Shown here: positions 13,109 to 21,185 of the stretch, one piece after another
How the letters are laid out: every line of letters begins with the position of its first letter
How positions within the stretch are numbered: the first letter of the stretch is position 1
Assembly: GCA_028872975.1 (NCBI GenBank)
Contig: JAGWNV010000006.1
Span: forward strand, 1-21,896
DNA length: 21,896 nt
From: Acidobacteriota bacterium
GTDB lineage: Bacteria; Actinomycetota; Acidimicrobiia; Acidimicrobiales; UBA8190
Direction: 5' to 3'
Made by a program: the position numbers and the translations under genes
The notes under the pieces: model-generated
Told to the model about the DNA's origin: nothing
The model's database searches: none
Seen by the model: the letters and a program-made list of their open reading frames with translations, nothing else

Positions 13109-14460
13109 CCGCCACCACCGAGGCCTCGGTCGACGCCGCCGAGGAACGCCGGCCCAACGTCCTTGTCCGCCTCTACCGGGGCGAGACCCGGTTCGACTTC
13201 GTGGGCCGGCGGCGGCTCTGGTACGCCCTTTCGGGGCTCGTGATCGTGGCCGGCCTGGTGTCGCTCGGCACCCGCGGCCTCAACCTGGGCATCGACTTCA
13301 ACGGCGGGACCTCCTGGACGGTGCCCGACCCCCACGGCGTGTCGGTGAACACCGTGAACACCGCCGTGAAGGCCACCGGCGTCACCCCCTCGTCGGTGCA
13401 GGTGGTGGGGACGGGCCGAAACGCCACCGTCGTGGTCGAGGCCGACCTGCGGCACCTGTCGGCCACCGCCAAGCAGGACGCCGAGCAGCGGGTGTTCGAG
13501 GTCATCGCCCGGACCACGGGCACCTCCACCAGCGCCGCGCATCAGAACATCTCCGACGTCGGGCCCACGTGGGGAAGCCAGATCACCCACAAGGCCATTC
13601 TGGCGGTGATCGTCTTCTTCATCGTCGTGGTGATCTACATCTCGTTCCGCTTCGAGTGGAAGATGGCCATCGCCGCACTCGTCGCCGTGCTCCACGACCT
13701 GCTCGTGGTGGCCGGGGTGTACTCGCTGTCGGGGCTCCAGGTGACCCCCGACACGGTGGTGGCCGTCCTCACCATCCTCGGGTACTCGCTCTACGACACG
13801 GTGGTGGTCTTCGACCGTGTGGCCGACAACTCGAAGGGCCTCGGGGCCACCGGCCGGATGACCTACGAGGACGTGGTCAACCTGTCGATGAACCAGACTC
13901 TGGCCCGGTCGATCAACACGTCGCTCGTAGCCATCCTGCCCGTGCTCTCGGTCCTCGTCATCGGCGCCCAGTTCCTCGGCGCCACCACGCTCCAGTACTT
14001 CGGCTTCGCCCTCGTCATCGGCCTGCTCTCGGGGGCCTACTCGTCGATTTTCGTGGCCTCGCCCCTCTTGGCCCAGATGAAAGAGCGCGAGCCGCGCTAC
14101 GCCACCATCCGCGCCCGCCTGGCCAACCGGGCCGAGCGGGAGCTGCTCACGCCCCGGGCCGCCGCCCTGGCCGGCGCCACCGCCTCGGGGGCGGGACGGA
14201 CCCGGGCCCGCCAGGGCCGGGGGCCGGCGCGGCCGGGCGAGGTCCTGCGCCCCGGGGAGCGGTCCCGTCGTCCCGCCGGCCAGGCCGAGGCCGACGGGGC
14301 GGAGGAGACCGAGGAGCCGGAGTCCGGCACCAGGGGACGCGGCCCGGCCCGCAGCGGGGGGACGCAGCGGCCCGCCTCCGGGGGCGGCGGTGGGGCCCGC
14401 CGGGCGCCGCCTCGCCCGCGCAAGGGGGGCGGCAAGCGCCGCGGAGGTCGCCGCCACTGA
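13105..14460 (+). CDS. secF: Protein translocase subunit SecF with a long basic C-terminal tail
   Basis: SecF pairs with SecD in the translocon motor. The 451-residue protein starts at ATG 13105, overlapping the secD TGA, with GGGAG about 8 nt upstream. It shows the first helix (LWYALSGLVIVAGLVSL), LNLGIDFNGGTSW, the small P4 domain, and five further helices with the conserved GYSLYDTVVVFDR (Asp231) and TLARSINTS (Arg268), the polar residues of the RND core. The core ends near residue 325; the last about 125 residues are an unusual Arg/Gly/Pro-rich tail with an acidic patch (EETEEPES) in the middle, ending GGGKRRGGRRH. SecF ends face the cytoplasm, so the tail could contact ribosome, lipid or YajC. 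Adenine phosphoribosyltransferase (apt), common after secF in actinobacteria, is absent. Confidence 0.96.
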   Translation: MTATTEASVDAAEERRPNVLVRLYRGETRFDFVGRRRLWYALSGLVIVAGLVSLGTRGLNLGIDFNGGTSWTVPDPHGVSVNTVNTAVKATGVTPSSVQVVGTGRNATVVVEADLRHLSATAKQDAEQRVFEVIARTTGTSTSAAHQNISDVGPTWGSQITHKAILAVIVFFIVVVIYISFRFEWKMAIAALVAVLHDLLVVAGVYSLSGLQVTPDTVVAVLTILGYSLYDTVVVFDRVADNSKGLGATGRMTYEDVVNLSMNQTLARSINTSLVAILPVLSVLVIGAQFLGATTLQYFGFALVIGLLSGAYSSIFVASPLLAQMKEREPRYATIRARLANRAERELLTPRAAALAGATASGAGRTRARQGRGPARPGEVLRPGERSRRPAGQAEADGAEETEEPESGTRGRGPARSGGTQRPASGGGGGARRAPPRPRKGGGKRRGGRRH

Positions 14461-14470
14461 CCCGAGCGGG

Positions 14471-14482
14471 CCGGCGCGCCGG
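14471..14482. promoter_or_regulatory. 12-bp palindrome between secF and relA
   Basis: CCGGCGCGCCGG is a perfect 12-bp palindrome 10 nt after the secF stop. It may be a weak terminator stem or a protein site; in such GC-rich DNA it may also be chance. Confidence 0.25.
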
Positions 14483-14511
14483 GAAGGACCCTGGTAGGGC
14501 TGCCGGGCAGG

Positions 14512-14517
14512 TACCGT
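14512..14517 (+). promoter_or_regulatory. -10-like box TACCGT before relA, probably leaderless
   Basis: TACCGT ends 7 nt before ATG 14525, the same layout as before pdxS, cysD and ruvC. The in-frame GTG at 14516 lies inside the box, which argues against its use as start codon. Confidence 0.4.
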
Positions 14518-14524
14518 GAACGGG

Positions 14525-16765
14525 ATGGTGACCGTCGAGCGTCAGGCTGCGCCCTATCGGCGTCCCGGCCTGCTCGACGACCTGCTCGGCGTGGTGATCC
14601 AGCGCTACGAGCAGCGCCATCCCGACGGTGCCGAAGCCGACCGTGAGCTGGTGGCGGACGCCGGCCGGGTGGCCGCCGAGGCCCACCGGGACCAGCTGCG
14701 CCAGAGCGGGGAGCCCTACATCACCCACCCGGTGGCGGTGGCGACCATCGTCGCCGAGCTCGGCCTCGACGCCAGGTCGGTGGCGGCCGCCCTGCTGCAC
14801 GACGCCGTGGAGGACACCGGCCTCTCCCTCGACGACGTCGGGGACCGCTTCGGCCCCGAGGTGGCCGCCATCGTCGACGGGGTCACGAAGCTCGACCGGC
14901 TCCAGTTCGACTCGAAGGAGGCCCAGCAGGCGGCGACGGTCCGCAAGATGCTCGTGGCCATGGCGAGCGACTGGCGGGTGCTCGTCATCAAGCTGGCCGA
15001 CCGCCTGCACAACATGCGGACCATCGCCGTCATGCCGGACTGGAAGCAGCGCCGCACCGCCCAGGAGACCCTCGACATCTACGCCCCCCTGGCGCACCGG
15101 CTCGGGATCCAGGAGCTCAAGTGGCAGCTCGAGGACCTGGCCTTCGCCACCCTTCACCCCAAGCGGTACGCCGAGATCGAGCAGATGGTGGCCAGCCGGG
15201 CCCCCGAGCGCGACGAGTACCTGGCCCGTGTGCTCGTGGCCGTCCGCGAGCGCCTGGCCGCCTCCGGCGTCGTGGCCGAGGTGACCGGGCGCCCCAAGCA
15301 CCTGTGGAGCATCTACGAGAAGATGGTGGTCCGGGGCAAGGAGTTCGCCGAGATCCACGACCTCGTGGGCATGCGGGTCATCGTGGACTCCGAGAAGGAC
15401 TGCTGGGCGGCGCTCGGGTCGATCCACGCCATCTGGAGCCCCGTGCAGGGCCGCTTCAAGGACTACATCAACAGCCCGAAGTTCAACCTCTACCAGTCAC
15501 TCCACACCACCGTGATCGGCCTGGAGGGCAAGCCCATCGAGGTTCAGATCCGGACCCACGAGATGCACCGGCGGGCCGAGTACGGCATCGCCGCCCACTG
15601 GGGCTACAAGGAGCAGACCCGCGACGGCGGGTCGACCACCACGGCGGAGATGGCCTGGCTCCAGCGGATCGTGGACTGGCAGGCCGACACCATCGACCCC
15701 CTCGAGTTCCTCGAGGCCCTGAAGCTCGACCTCGAGCAGGACGAAGTCTACGTCTTCACCCCCAAGGGCAAGGTCATCTCCCTGGCCGCCGGGGCCACCC
15801 CCATCGACTTCGCCTACGCCATCCACACCGAGGTGGGGCACCGCTGCATCGGCGCCAAGGTGAACGGGCGCCTGGTGCCGCTCGATACCAAGCTCCAGTC
15901 GGCCGACACCGTCGAGATCATCACCTCGAAGGTCCCCTCGGCCGGCCCGTCGCGCGACTGGCTCCAGATCGTCCGCTCGCCGCGTGCCCGGAACAAGATC
16001 CGCCAGTGGTTCAGCCGGGAGCGCCGGGAGGACGCCATCGAGACGGGCCGGGACGACCTGGCCAAGGCCCTGCGCCGGGAGGGGCTCCCCACCCAGAAGC
16101 TGGCCACCTCCGACACCCTCGAGGCGCTGGCGGTGTCGATGAACTACACCGACCTCGACTCCCTGCACGCCGCCATCGGCGACGGCCACGTCTCGGCCCG
16201 CTCCGTGGCCCAGCGGCTGGCCCGGGAGCTCCAGGGGGGCCACGAGGAGCAGCTGCCCACCACGGTGGGCCCGGGCCTGCGGGGCCGTCCCCGGCGCACG
16301 GCGGTGGCCGGTGTCTACGTGGAGGGCCTCGACGACGTCATGGTCCGCCTGTCGCGCTGCTGCACGCCGGTGCCGGGCGACCAGATCGTCGGGTTCGTGA
16401 CCCGGGGCCGGGGCGTGAGCGTGCACCGGGCCGACTGCGCCAACGCCGCCATGCTGGCCAACGCCGAGCAGGAGCGGCTCATCGAGGTGGAGTGGAACCG
16501 CGACGGGGCCACCGTCTTCGTCGCCTCCATCGAGGTCCTCGCCTTCGACCGGTCCCGGTTGCTGTCCGACGTGACCCGGGTGGTCTCCGAGCACCACCTG
16601 AACATCGTGTCGTCCTCCAGCCACACCGCCCCCGACCGGGTGAGCCGGATGCACTTCGACGTCGAGCTCGCCGACCCGGGCCATCTCGACTCGCTGCTCA
16701 GCTCCTTGAAGCAGCTCGACGGCGTCTTCGACGCCTACCGCACCCTGCCCGGCCGGAAGGGCTGA
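14525..16765 (+). CDS. relA: Bifunctional (p)ppGpp synthetase/hydrolase (RelA/SpoT, Rsh)
   Basis: This long RSH enzyme makes and destroys the alarmone (p)ppGpp in the stringent response. With ATG 14525 it has 746 residues. The hydrolase domain is intact: YITHP, LLHDAVEDT (His92-Asp93) and KLADRLHNMRT. The synthetase domain follows (GRPKHLWSIYEKM, DLVGMRVIV, YQSLHTTV, EVQIRTHEMHRRAEYGIAAHW). RFKD at 310-313 is the RxKD charge motif of bifunctional enzymes, against ExDD in synthetase-only RelA. Then come TGS (from about 406, DEVYVFTPKGKV), the helical region, the cysteine motif RCCTPVPGD (Cys612, Cys613) and a C-terminal ACT domain. GTG 14516 is an alternative start, disfavoured because it overlaps a -10-like box. 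hisS follows after 7 bp. Confidence 0.96.
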   Translation: MVTVERQAAPYRRPGLLDDLLGVVIQRYEQRHPDGAEADRELVADAGRVAAEAHRDQLRQSGEPYITHPVAVATIVAELGLDARSVAAALLHDAVEDTGLSLDDVGDRFGPEVAAIVDGVTKLDRLQFDSKEAQQAATVRKMLVAMASDWRVLVIKLADRLHNMRTIAVMPDWKQRRTAQETLDIYAPLAHRLGIQELKWQLEDLAFATLHPKRYAEIEQMVASRAPERDEYLARVLVAVRERLAASGVVAEVTGRPKHLWSIYEKMVVRGKEFAEIHDLVGMRVIVDSEKDCWAALGSIHAIWSPVQGRFKDYINSPKFNLYQSLHTTVIGLEGKPIEVQIRTHEMHRRAEYGIAAHWGYKEQTRDGGSTTTAEMAWLQRIVDWQADTIDPLEFLEALKLDLEQDEVYVFTPKGKVISLAAGATPIDFAYAIHTEVGHRCIGAKVNGRLVPLDTKLQSADTVEIITSKVPSAGPSRDWLQIVRSPRARNKIRQWFSRERREDAIETGRDDLAKALRREGLPTQKLATSDTLEALAVSMNYTDLDSLHAAIGDGHVSARSVAQRLARELQGGHEEQLPTTVGPGLRGRPRRTAVAGVYVEGLDDVMVRLSRCCTPVPGDQIVGFVTRGRGVSVHRADCANAAMLANAEQERLIEVEWNRDGATVFVASIEVLAFDRSRLLSDVTRVVSEHHLNIVSSSSHTAPDRVSRMHFDVELADPGHLDSLLSSLKQLDGVFDAYRTLPGRKG

Positions 16766-16772
16766 GGCGGCC

Positions 16773-18062
16773 GTGGCCGAGGCCCAGGCGCCGCTGCGCG
16801 CCCCGAAGGGGACCCAGGACGTCCTGTGGCCCGAGTCCACGAGGTGGGCCGAGCTCGTGGCCCGCTTCGCCCGGCGGGTGGGCCTGGCCGGCTACGGGCT
16901 CGCCCTCACCCCGCTCTTCGAGGAGGCCCGCCTGTTCCGCCGGGGCATCGGCGAGGAGAGCGAGGTCGTCGGCAAGGAGATGTACGAGTTCACCGACCGG
17001 GGCGGGCGCGACATGGCCCTGCGGCCCGAGGGCACCGCTCCCGTGGTGCGGGCTTTCGTCCAGCACCATCCCCCCGTCCCCTGGAAGGCCTGGTACGTGA
17101 CCCCCGCCTTCCGCTACGAGCAGCCCCAGGCCGGCCGGTACCGCCAGCACCACCAGCTCGGCGTGGAGGTGCTCGGCACCGACGACCCCGACCTCGACGT
17201 GGAGGTGGTGTCGCTGGCGGCGGCCTTCTACGGCGACCTCGGCCTGCGACGCGTCGAGCTGTCGGTCAACTCCATGGGCTGTGCCGAGGATCGGCCCGCC
17301 TACGTGGCCGCCCTCAGGGAGTACCTGGCATCGCGGCGCGACGAGCTCTGCGACGAGCACCGGGGGCGTCTCGAGGCGAACCCGCTGCGGGTGCTCGACT
17401 GCAAGCGGCCCCGGTGCCGGGCAGTGACCGAGGAGGCGCCGCGCATGGTCGACTTCCTCGACGAGGCGTGCGCGGCGCACTTCGGGCGGGTGCGGGCCGG
17501 GCTCGACGCCCTCGGCGTCGCCCACCGCCTCGAGCCGAGGCTCGTCCGGGGGCTCGACTACTACACGAGGACCACCTTCGAGTTCGCCGCCACCGCCCTC
17601 GACACCGCCCAGAACGCCGTGGGCGGCGGGGGCCGCTACAACGGCCTGGCCGAGGCCATCGGGGGGCCGCCCACGCCGGGGATCGGTTTCGGCATCGGCA
17701 TCGAGCGGCTCCTGCTCGCCTGCGACGCCGAGGGCGCCTTCCCCCTGGCGCCGCCGGTGCCCGACGCCTTCGTGGTGGACCTCACCGGCGGGGAGGTGGC
17801 GCGCGACCTCGCCGAGGAGCTGCGCCGGGCCGGTCTCGCCGCCGAGCGGGCCTTCGACGGCCGGTCGGCCAAGGCCCAGCTCCGCCAGGCCGACAGAAGC
17901 GGTGCCCGGCTCGCCGTCATCGTGGGGGCCGAGGAGCTCGCCGCCGGCACGGCCCGGGTGAAGGACCTCCGGGGGACCGCCCCCGAACTGGCGGTGGCGC
18001 GCGCCGCGGTGGTGGAACGGGTGCGGGCCCTCGTGGCCGGCCGGGAGGGAGGACCGTCGTGA
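16773..18062 (+). CDS. hisS: Histidyl-tRNA synthetase
   Basis: HisRS charges tRNA-His. The 429-residue class II synthetase has the N-terminal APKGTQDVLWPES, the motif 1 region (LFRRGIGEESEVVGKEMYEF), ALRPEGTAPVVRAF, motif 2 FRYEQPQAGRYRQHHQLGVE (from residue 113), the histidine-binding RGLDYYTRTTFEF (Arg259), GGGGRYNGL, motif 3 GIGFGIGIERLLL, and the C-terminal anticodon-binding domain from about 330. It starts at GTG 16773, 7 bp after relA; no other start lies between. The codon sits in GGCGGCCGTG, a context shared exactly with rarA and the DUF948 gene. The stop overlaps aspS (GTGA). In many actinobacteria other genes separate relA and hisS; here they are direct neighbours. Confidence 0.97.
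   Translation: MAEAQAPLRAPKGTQDVLWPESTRWAELVARFARRVGLAGYGLALTPLFEEARLFRRGIGEESEVVGKEMYEFTDRGGRDMALRPEGTAPVVRAFVQHHPPVPWKAWYVTPAFRYEQPQAGRYRQHHQLGVEVLGTDDPDLDVEVVSLAAAFYGDLGLRRVELSVNSMGCAEDRPAYVAALREYLASRRDELCDEHRGRLEANPLRVLDCKRPRCRAVTEEAPRMVDFLDEACAAHFGRVRAGLDALGVAHRLEPRLVRGLDYYTRTTFEFAATALDTAQNAVGGGGRYNGLAEAIGGPPTPGIGFGIGIERLLLACDAEGAFPLAPPVPDAFVVDLTGGEVARDLAEELRRAGLAAERAFDGRSAKAQLRQADRSGARLAVIVGAEELAAGTARVKDLRGTAPELAVARAAVVERVRALVAGREGGPS
18043..18053 (+). promoter_or_regulatory. Strong ribosome binding site deciding the aspS start
   Basis: GGGAGGGAGGA ends 5 nt before GTG 18059 but 23 nt before the alternative ATG 18077. This spacing supports translation of aspS from GTG 18059. Confidence 0.6.
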
Positions 18063-19795
18063 ACGAGGCCACGGCCATGCGCAGCCGCCTGTGCGGCACC
18101 CTGCGCGCCGAGGACGCCGGGACGGAGGTGACCCTGTGCGGCTGGGTGGCCCACCGCCGCGAGCACGGGGAGCATCTCGCCTTCGTCGACCTCCGCGACC
18201 ACAGCGGCCTCGTCCAGTGCGTGGTGGACGGGTCGGTGGATGCCCGCGGCGAATGGGTCGTCCAGGTGCGCGGCACCGTGCGACGGCGGCCGACGGGGAC
18301 GGAGAACGCCGAGCTCGGCACCGGGGAGGTCGAGGTGGCCGACTGCGTCGTGGAGGTGCTGGCGCGCGCCGAGCCCCCGCCGTTCCCGGTGGACGACCGG
18401 GCCGAGACCGACGAAGGGGTGCGCCTGCGCCACCGCTACGTCGACATCCGCCGCCCCCGCATGCAGGCCAACCTGCGCCTGCGCGCCCGGGTGGTCGAGG
18501 CCATGCGGGCCGCCATGGCCGGCCAGGGGTTCTGCGAGGTGGAGACGCCGCTTCTGTGGACGCCCACCCCCGAGGGGGCCCGGGAGTTCGCCGTGCCGTC
18601 GCGGCTGCAGCCGGGGAGCTTCTACGTCCTGCCCCAGAGCCCACAGATCGCCAAGCAGCTGCTCATGGTGGCGGGCATGGACCGCTACTTCCAGGTGGCC
18701 CGCTGCATGCGCGACGAGGACCTGCGCGCCGACCGGCAGTTCGAGTTCACCCAGCTCGACGTGGAGATGTCCTTCGTCGGGCCCGAGGACGTCCTGCAGG
18801 CCGTGACCGAGGCGGTGGTGGCCGGCACCGAGGCGGCGGTGGGGGAGCCGCCCGGGGAGGTGGCCCGGCTCACCTGGCAGCAGTCCATCGAGCGCTACGG
18901 CACCGACAAGCCCGACCTGCGCTTCGCCATGGAGCTCGTCGACCTCACGCCGGTGCTGGCCGGGACCGAGGTGCGCGCCCTGCAGGCCCCGTCGGTCCGG
19001 GCCGTCGTCCACGCCGGCGGCGGGTCGCTCGGCCGGGGGCGGCTCGATGCCCTCGTGGAGCGGGCCAAGGCCCTCGGCGCCGCCGGGCTGGCCTGGTTCA
19101 AGGTGACCGACGGCGGTGGCCTCGACTCGCCGCTCGGGCGACTGCTCGGCGAGGAGACCCAGCGGGCCCTCGTCGAGACGTCGAAGGCGTCCCCCGGGGA
19201 CCTGCTCCTCGCCGTGGCCGGCGACTGGCGCCACGCCTGTGGGGTGCTCGGCCAACTGCGCCTCGACCTCGGGCGCCCGCCGCTCGGCGAGGGGGACCGG
19301 CGGTTCTGCTGGGTCACCGAGTTCCCGCTCTTCGAGGGCCTCGACGACGAGGGCCGCCCCGTGGCCGCCCACCACCCGTTCACCATGCCGCACCCCGAGG
19401 ACCTCGACCTGCTCGAGACCGACCCCCTGGCCGTGCGCTCCCAGGCCTACGACCTCGTCCTCAACGGCTGGGAGCTCGGCTCGGGGTCCATCCGTATCCA
19501 CCGGGAGGACGTCCAGCGCCGGGTCTTCGACGCGCTTCGCATCTCGCCCGAGGAGGCCGATGCCCGCTTCGGGTTCCTCCTCGGGGCCTTCCGCTACGGC
19601 GCACCGCCGCACGGGGGGTTCGCCGTGGGGATCGACCGCTTCGTGGCCCTCCTGGCCGGGGAGGAGAACATCCGGGAGGTCATCGCCTTCCCGAAGACCC
19701 AGTCCGGCTCCGACCCCATGACCGGGGCGCCGAAGCCCCTGGGCGAGGCCGAGCTGCGGGTACTGGGCCTGCGGGCCGGGCCCGGGGCGCGCTGA
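18059..19795 (+). CDS. aspS: Aspartyl-tRNA synthetase, probably non-discriminating (Asp/Asn)
   Basis: AspRS of the bacterial type, 578 residues from GTG 18059 (GTGA overlap with hisS, strong ribosome site). ATG 18077 would give MRSRLCGTLR, also family-like. An OB-fold anticodon-binding domain comes first (CGWVAHRREHG, FVDLRDHSGLVQCVV), then motif 1 (FCEVETPLL), LPQSPQ, motif 2 MRDEDLRADRQ (Arg218), the GAD insertion (about 285-410), and motif 3 VGIDRFVALLAG (Arg527) with IREVIAFPKTQSGSDP. His36 in REHG and Gly80 in RPTGTEN match the His/Gly pair described for AspRS that also charges tRNA-Asn; discriminating enzymes have Leu and Lys. Substitutions include QIAKQ for the usual QLFKQ and RQFEF for RQPEF. 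No asnS or gat genes are in the window. Confidence 0.95.
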   Translation: MNEATAMRSRLCGTLRAEDAGTEVTLCGWVAHRREHGEHLAFVDLRDHSGLVQCVVDGSVDARGEWVVQVRGTVRRRPTGTENAELGTGEVEVADCVVEVLARAEPPPFPVDDRAETDEGVRLRHRYVDIRRPRMQANLRLRARVVEAMRAAMAGQGFCEVETPLLWTPTPEGAREFAVPSRLQPGSFYVLPQSPQIAKQLLMVAGMDRYFQVARCMRDEDLRADRQFEFTQLDVEMSFVGPEDVLQAVTEAVVAGTEAAVGEPPGEVARLTWQQSIERYGTDKPDLRFAMELVDLTPVLAGTEVRALQAPSVRAVVHAGGGSLGRGRLDALVERAKALGAAGLAWFKVTDGGGLDSPLGRLLGEETQRALVETSKASPGDLLLAVAGDWRHACGVLGQLRLDLGRPPLGEGDRRFCWVTEFPLFEGLDDEGRPVAAHHPFTMPHPEDLDLLETDPLAVRSQAYDLVLNGWELGSGSIRIHREDVQRRVFDALRISPEEADARFGFLLGAFRYGAPPHGGFAVGIDRFVALLAGEENIREVIAFPKTQSGSDPMTGAPKPLGEAELRVLGLRAGPGAR

Positions 19796-19806
19796 GCGCG
19801 GCGGCC

Positions 19807-21174
19807 GTGTCCCCGGCGCGCGGGCCCCGGCGGTCGGGCGGGGCCGCCGGCGCCTCCGACCTCTTCTCGTCCGCCGCCGAGGACCGCCTGGCCAGCCGGG
19901 CGCCCCTCGCCACCCGCATGCGGCCCCGACATCTCGACGAGATGGTGGGCCAGCGCCATCTGGTGGCCACCGGGGCGCCGCTGCGGGCGCTCGTCGACCA
20001 CGACCGGCTCACCTCGGCCATCTTCTGGGGCCCGCCCGGCACCGGGAAGACCACCTTGGCCCTGGTGGTGGCGGCCTCGACGGCCAAGGCCTTCCTCCCC
20101 CTCTCGGCGGTGAGCGCCGGGGTGGCCGACGTGCGGGCCGCGGTGGAGAGCGCCCGGCGCCGACTCGGTGAGCACGGCCAGGGGACCATCCTCTTCATCG
20201 ACGAGGTCCACCGGTTCAACCGGTCCCAGCAGGACGCCCTGCTGCCGGCGGTCGAGGACGGCCTCGTCGTCTTGATCGGCGCCACCACCGAGAACCCCTA
20301 CTTCAGCGTCACCGGGCCACTGCTCAGCCGGTCCACCTTGTGGCGCCTCGAGCCGCTGTCACCCGAGGAGCTCGGCGAGGTGGTGGACAGGGCCGTCGCC
20401 GCCGAGCAGGCGACGATCGCCGCCGAGGCGCGAGGGCGGGTCGTGGCCGTCGCCGACGGCGACGCCCGCGCCGCCCTCGGCACCTTGGAGATCGCCCTGG
20501 CCCTGGCCGGCGGGGACGAGGTGACACTCGCCCACGTGGAGGGCGCCCGGGCCGGTCGCATGGTCCACCAGGGCGACGACGCCCACTACGACCAGATCAG
20601 CGCCCTCATCAAGGCGGTGCGGGGATCGGACCCCGACGGCGGGCTGTACTGGCTGGCCCGGATGCTGGCCGGCGGCGAGGACCCCCGCTTCGTGGCCCGC
20701 CGGCTCGTGATCCTCGCCAGCGAGGACGTGGGCCTCGCCGATCCCATGGCCCTCGTGGTCGCCGACGCCGCCGCCCGGGCCGTCGAGTTCGTGGGGCTCC
20801 CCGAGGCGCAGCTGGCCCTGGCCGAGGCCGTCGTGTTCCTGGCCGCCGCCCCCAAGTCGAACAGCGTCACGGTGGCCCTCGGCCGCGCCCGCCAGGACGT
20901 CGAACGCGGCGTGCACGCCGAGGTCCCCGCCCACCTGCGCGACCGGCACTACCCCGGCGCCGAGCGGCTCGGCCACGGCGAGGGCTACCGGTACCCGCAC
21001 GACTACCCGGGCGGGTGGGTGGACCAGGAGTACCGGCCCCCCGAGGTGGCCGGGCACCGCTACTACGAGCCCGGCGCCCACGGCGCCGAGCCCGGCCTGG
21101 CCGAGCGCCTGGAGCGCCGCCGGTCCGGTGCCGAGGAGGACGAGGGCGGGGGGCCGCCGGCCGCCGGGTCCTAG
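19807..21174 (+). CDS. rarA: Replication-associated recombination protein A (RarA/MgsA), AAA+ ATPase
   Basis: RarA is a clamp-loader-like AAA+ ATPase that acts at stalled replication forks. The 455-residue protein begins at GTG 19807, 11 bp after aspS; the frame is open upstream, but only through aspS. Visible are the N-terminal DLFSSAAEDRLASRAPLATRMRP, LDEMVGQRHL, Walker A GPPGTGKTT (75-83), LSAVSAGVADVR, Walker B LFIDEVHRFNRSQQDALLP, sensor 1 GATTENPYFSV, LLSRSTLWRLEPL, DGDARAALGTLE, and the C-terminal MgsA domain (YDQISALIKAVRGSDPDGGL, WLARMLAGGEDPRFVARRL, SEDVGLADP, YRYPHDYPGGWVDQEYRP). All AAA+ elements are present. The last residues are a Gly/Glu/Pro-rich extension. The stop codon TAG forms part of a -10-like box for the next gene. 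Confidence 0.95.
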   Translation: MSPARGPRRSGGAAGASDLFSSAAEDRLASRAPLATRMRPRHLDEMVGQRHLVATGAPLRALVDHDRLTSAIFWGPPGTGKTTLALVVAASTAKAFLPLSAVSAGVADVRAAVESARRRLGEHGQGTILFIDEVHRFNRSQQDALLPAVEDGLVVLIGATTENPYFSVTGPLLSRSTLWRLEPLSPEELGEVVDRAVAAEQATIAAEARGRVVAVADGDARAALGTLEIALALAGGDEVTLAHVEGARAGRMVHQGDDAHYDQISALIKAVRGSDPDGGLYWLARMLAGGEDPRFVARRLVILASEDVGLADPMALVVADAAARAVEFVGLPEAQLALAEAVVFLAAAPKSNSVTVALGRARQDVERGVHAEVPAHLRDRHYPGAERLGHGEGYRYPHDYPGGWVDQEYRPPEVAGHRYYEPGAHGAEPGLAERLERRRSGAEEDEGGGPPAAGS

Positions 21175-21177
21175 GAT
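21172..21177 (+). promoter_or_regulatory. -10-like box TAGGAT made from the rarA stop codon
   Basis: TAGGAT begins with the rarA TAG stop (21172-21174) and ends 8 nt before the GTG start of the next gene (21186). The layout matches the other putative leaderless starts in this window. Confidence 0.35.
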
Positions 21178-21185
21178 GGGCGGCC

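Noticed and set aside
12910..14457. 515-codon - strand frame opposite secF
   Set aside because: Antisense frame of secF; no domain recognised and composition follows the complement of secF codons.
16698..19612. Two - strand frames of about 650 codons opposite hisS and aspS
   Set aside because: Low-complexity products in codon-phase antisense to two well-supported synthetase genes.
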